DNA from: Ww85 sp963745765
GTDB taxonomy: Bacteria; Desulfobacterota; Desulfobulbia; Desulfobulbales; Desulfocapsaceae
Length of the DNA: 64,000 nucleotides
Direction of reading: 5' to 3'
Assembly (NCBI GenBank): GCA_963745765.1
Contig: CAVUYQ010000007.1
Span: 5,110-69,109, forward strand
The notes beneath the pieces are model-generated. The model saw nothing but the letters and a program-made list of their open reading frames with translations, did not search any database and was not told the origin of the DNA. Made by a program: the position numbers and the translations under genes. This document shows, in pieces, positions 63,968-64,000 of the stretch. The first letter of the stretch is position 1, and every line of letters begins with the position of its first letter.

Positions 63968-64000
63968 GTGCCCGTAGCTCAGCTGGATAGAGCACCAGGC
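63968..64000 (+). tRNA. 5' part of a tRNA, cut by the window edge (possibly tRNA-Arg)
   Basis: GTGCCCG-TA-GCTC-AGCTGGATA-GAGC-A followed by CCAGGC gives an acceptor 5' strand, a D arm (GCTC/GAGC with AGCTGGATA loop) and the start of the anticodon stem. The window ends at the base before the anticodon. Similarity to bacterial arginine tRNAs is suggestive, but the identity cannot be set. Confidence 0.85.

Overview
The window looks like a chromosomal segment from a Desulfobacterota (deltaproteobacterial) genome, most likely Desulfobulbia-like. I infer this from the content and order of the division and cell-wall (dcw) cluster, the mDAP-type MurE, the B12-type radical SAM protein next to ftsZ, a YkgJ protein, and a PP-loop/NFACT-R tRNA-thiolase-like protein. 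No 16S gene is present, so the assignment is an inference. The sequence carries about a dozen frame breaks in genes that are normally intact and mostly essential (folC, murD, murF, ftsI, recN and others). Residual indel errors of a draft assembly explain these better than mass gene decay.

Layout. 1-6.6 kb: an accessory region. It holds two secreted proteins that share a cysteine/tryptophan repeat (C..YA ... WS.D...HY.WC), an exported peptidylarginine/agmatine deiminase, and a fragment resembling a papain-fold cysteine protease. 6.65-15.4 kb: a catabolic island with a FCD-type GntR regulator, a one-piece UxaA/SuyAB-type lyase, a complete tripartite tricarboxylate transporter (tctC-tctB-tctA, with a 17-bp hairpin after tctC), a LarA-type racemase and a large membrane transporter. 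Together these could import an alpha-hydroxyacid, racemise it and cleave or dehydrate it; sulfolactate is one testable substrate. 15.5-31 kb: mostly housekeeping genes, including an HNH protein, folC, a UvrD-type helicase, nagZ, a TM2 protein, a hybrid PAS kinase, a DUF493 protein, a PabB-PabC fusion, a YkgJ protein, a PHP phosphatase and a persulfide-reductase-like flavoprotein with a rhodanese domain.

31-51.8 kb, all on the minus strand: mraZ, rsmH, ftsL, ftsI, a fused murE-murF, mraY, murD, murG, murC, a decayed murB, ftsQ, ftsA and ftsZ. These are followed without a large gap by a TIGR03960-type radical SAM gene, a histidine kinase and fetA-fetB. A sigma70-like promoter and a MraZ-box-like direct repeat precede mraZ. 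The cluster has three oddities: no ftsW between murD and murG, only a murB remnant at the canonical murB position, and an FtsI whose transpeptidase motifs look lost.

52-64 kb: minus-strand operon cca/pcnB-rlmE-yebC-ruvCAB, then dus (plus), a PP-loop protein and recN (minus), a DtxR-type regulator and a dGTPase (plus), and a promoter with the first 33 bases of a tRNA at the edge.

Three families of short structured intergenic repeats are visible. Family A (five copies) has GGTACCTTGAATAAT-like terminal inverted repeats. Family B (two copies) has stems that differ between copies but still pair. Family C has one copy, upstream of murC. Families A and B are the least explained sequences in the window.
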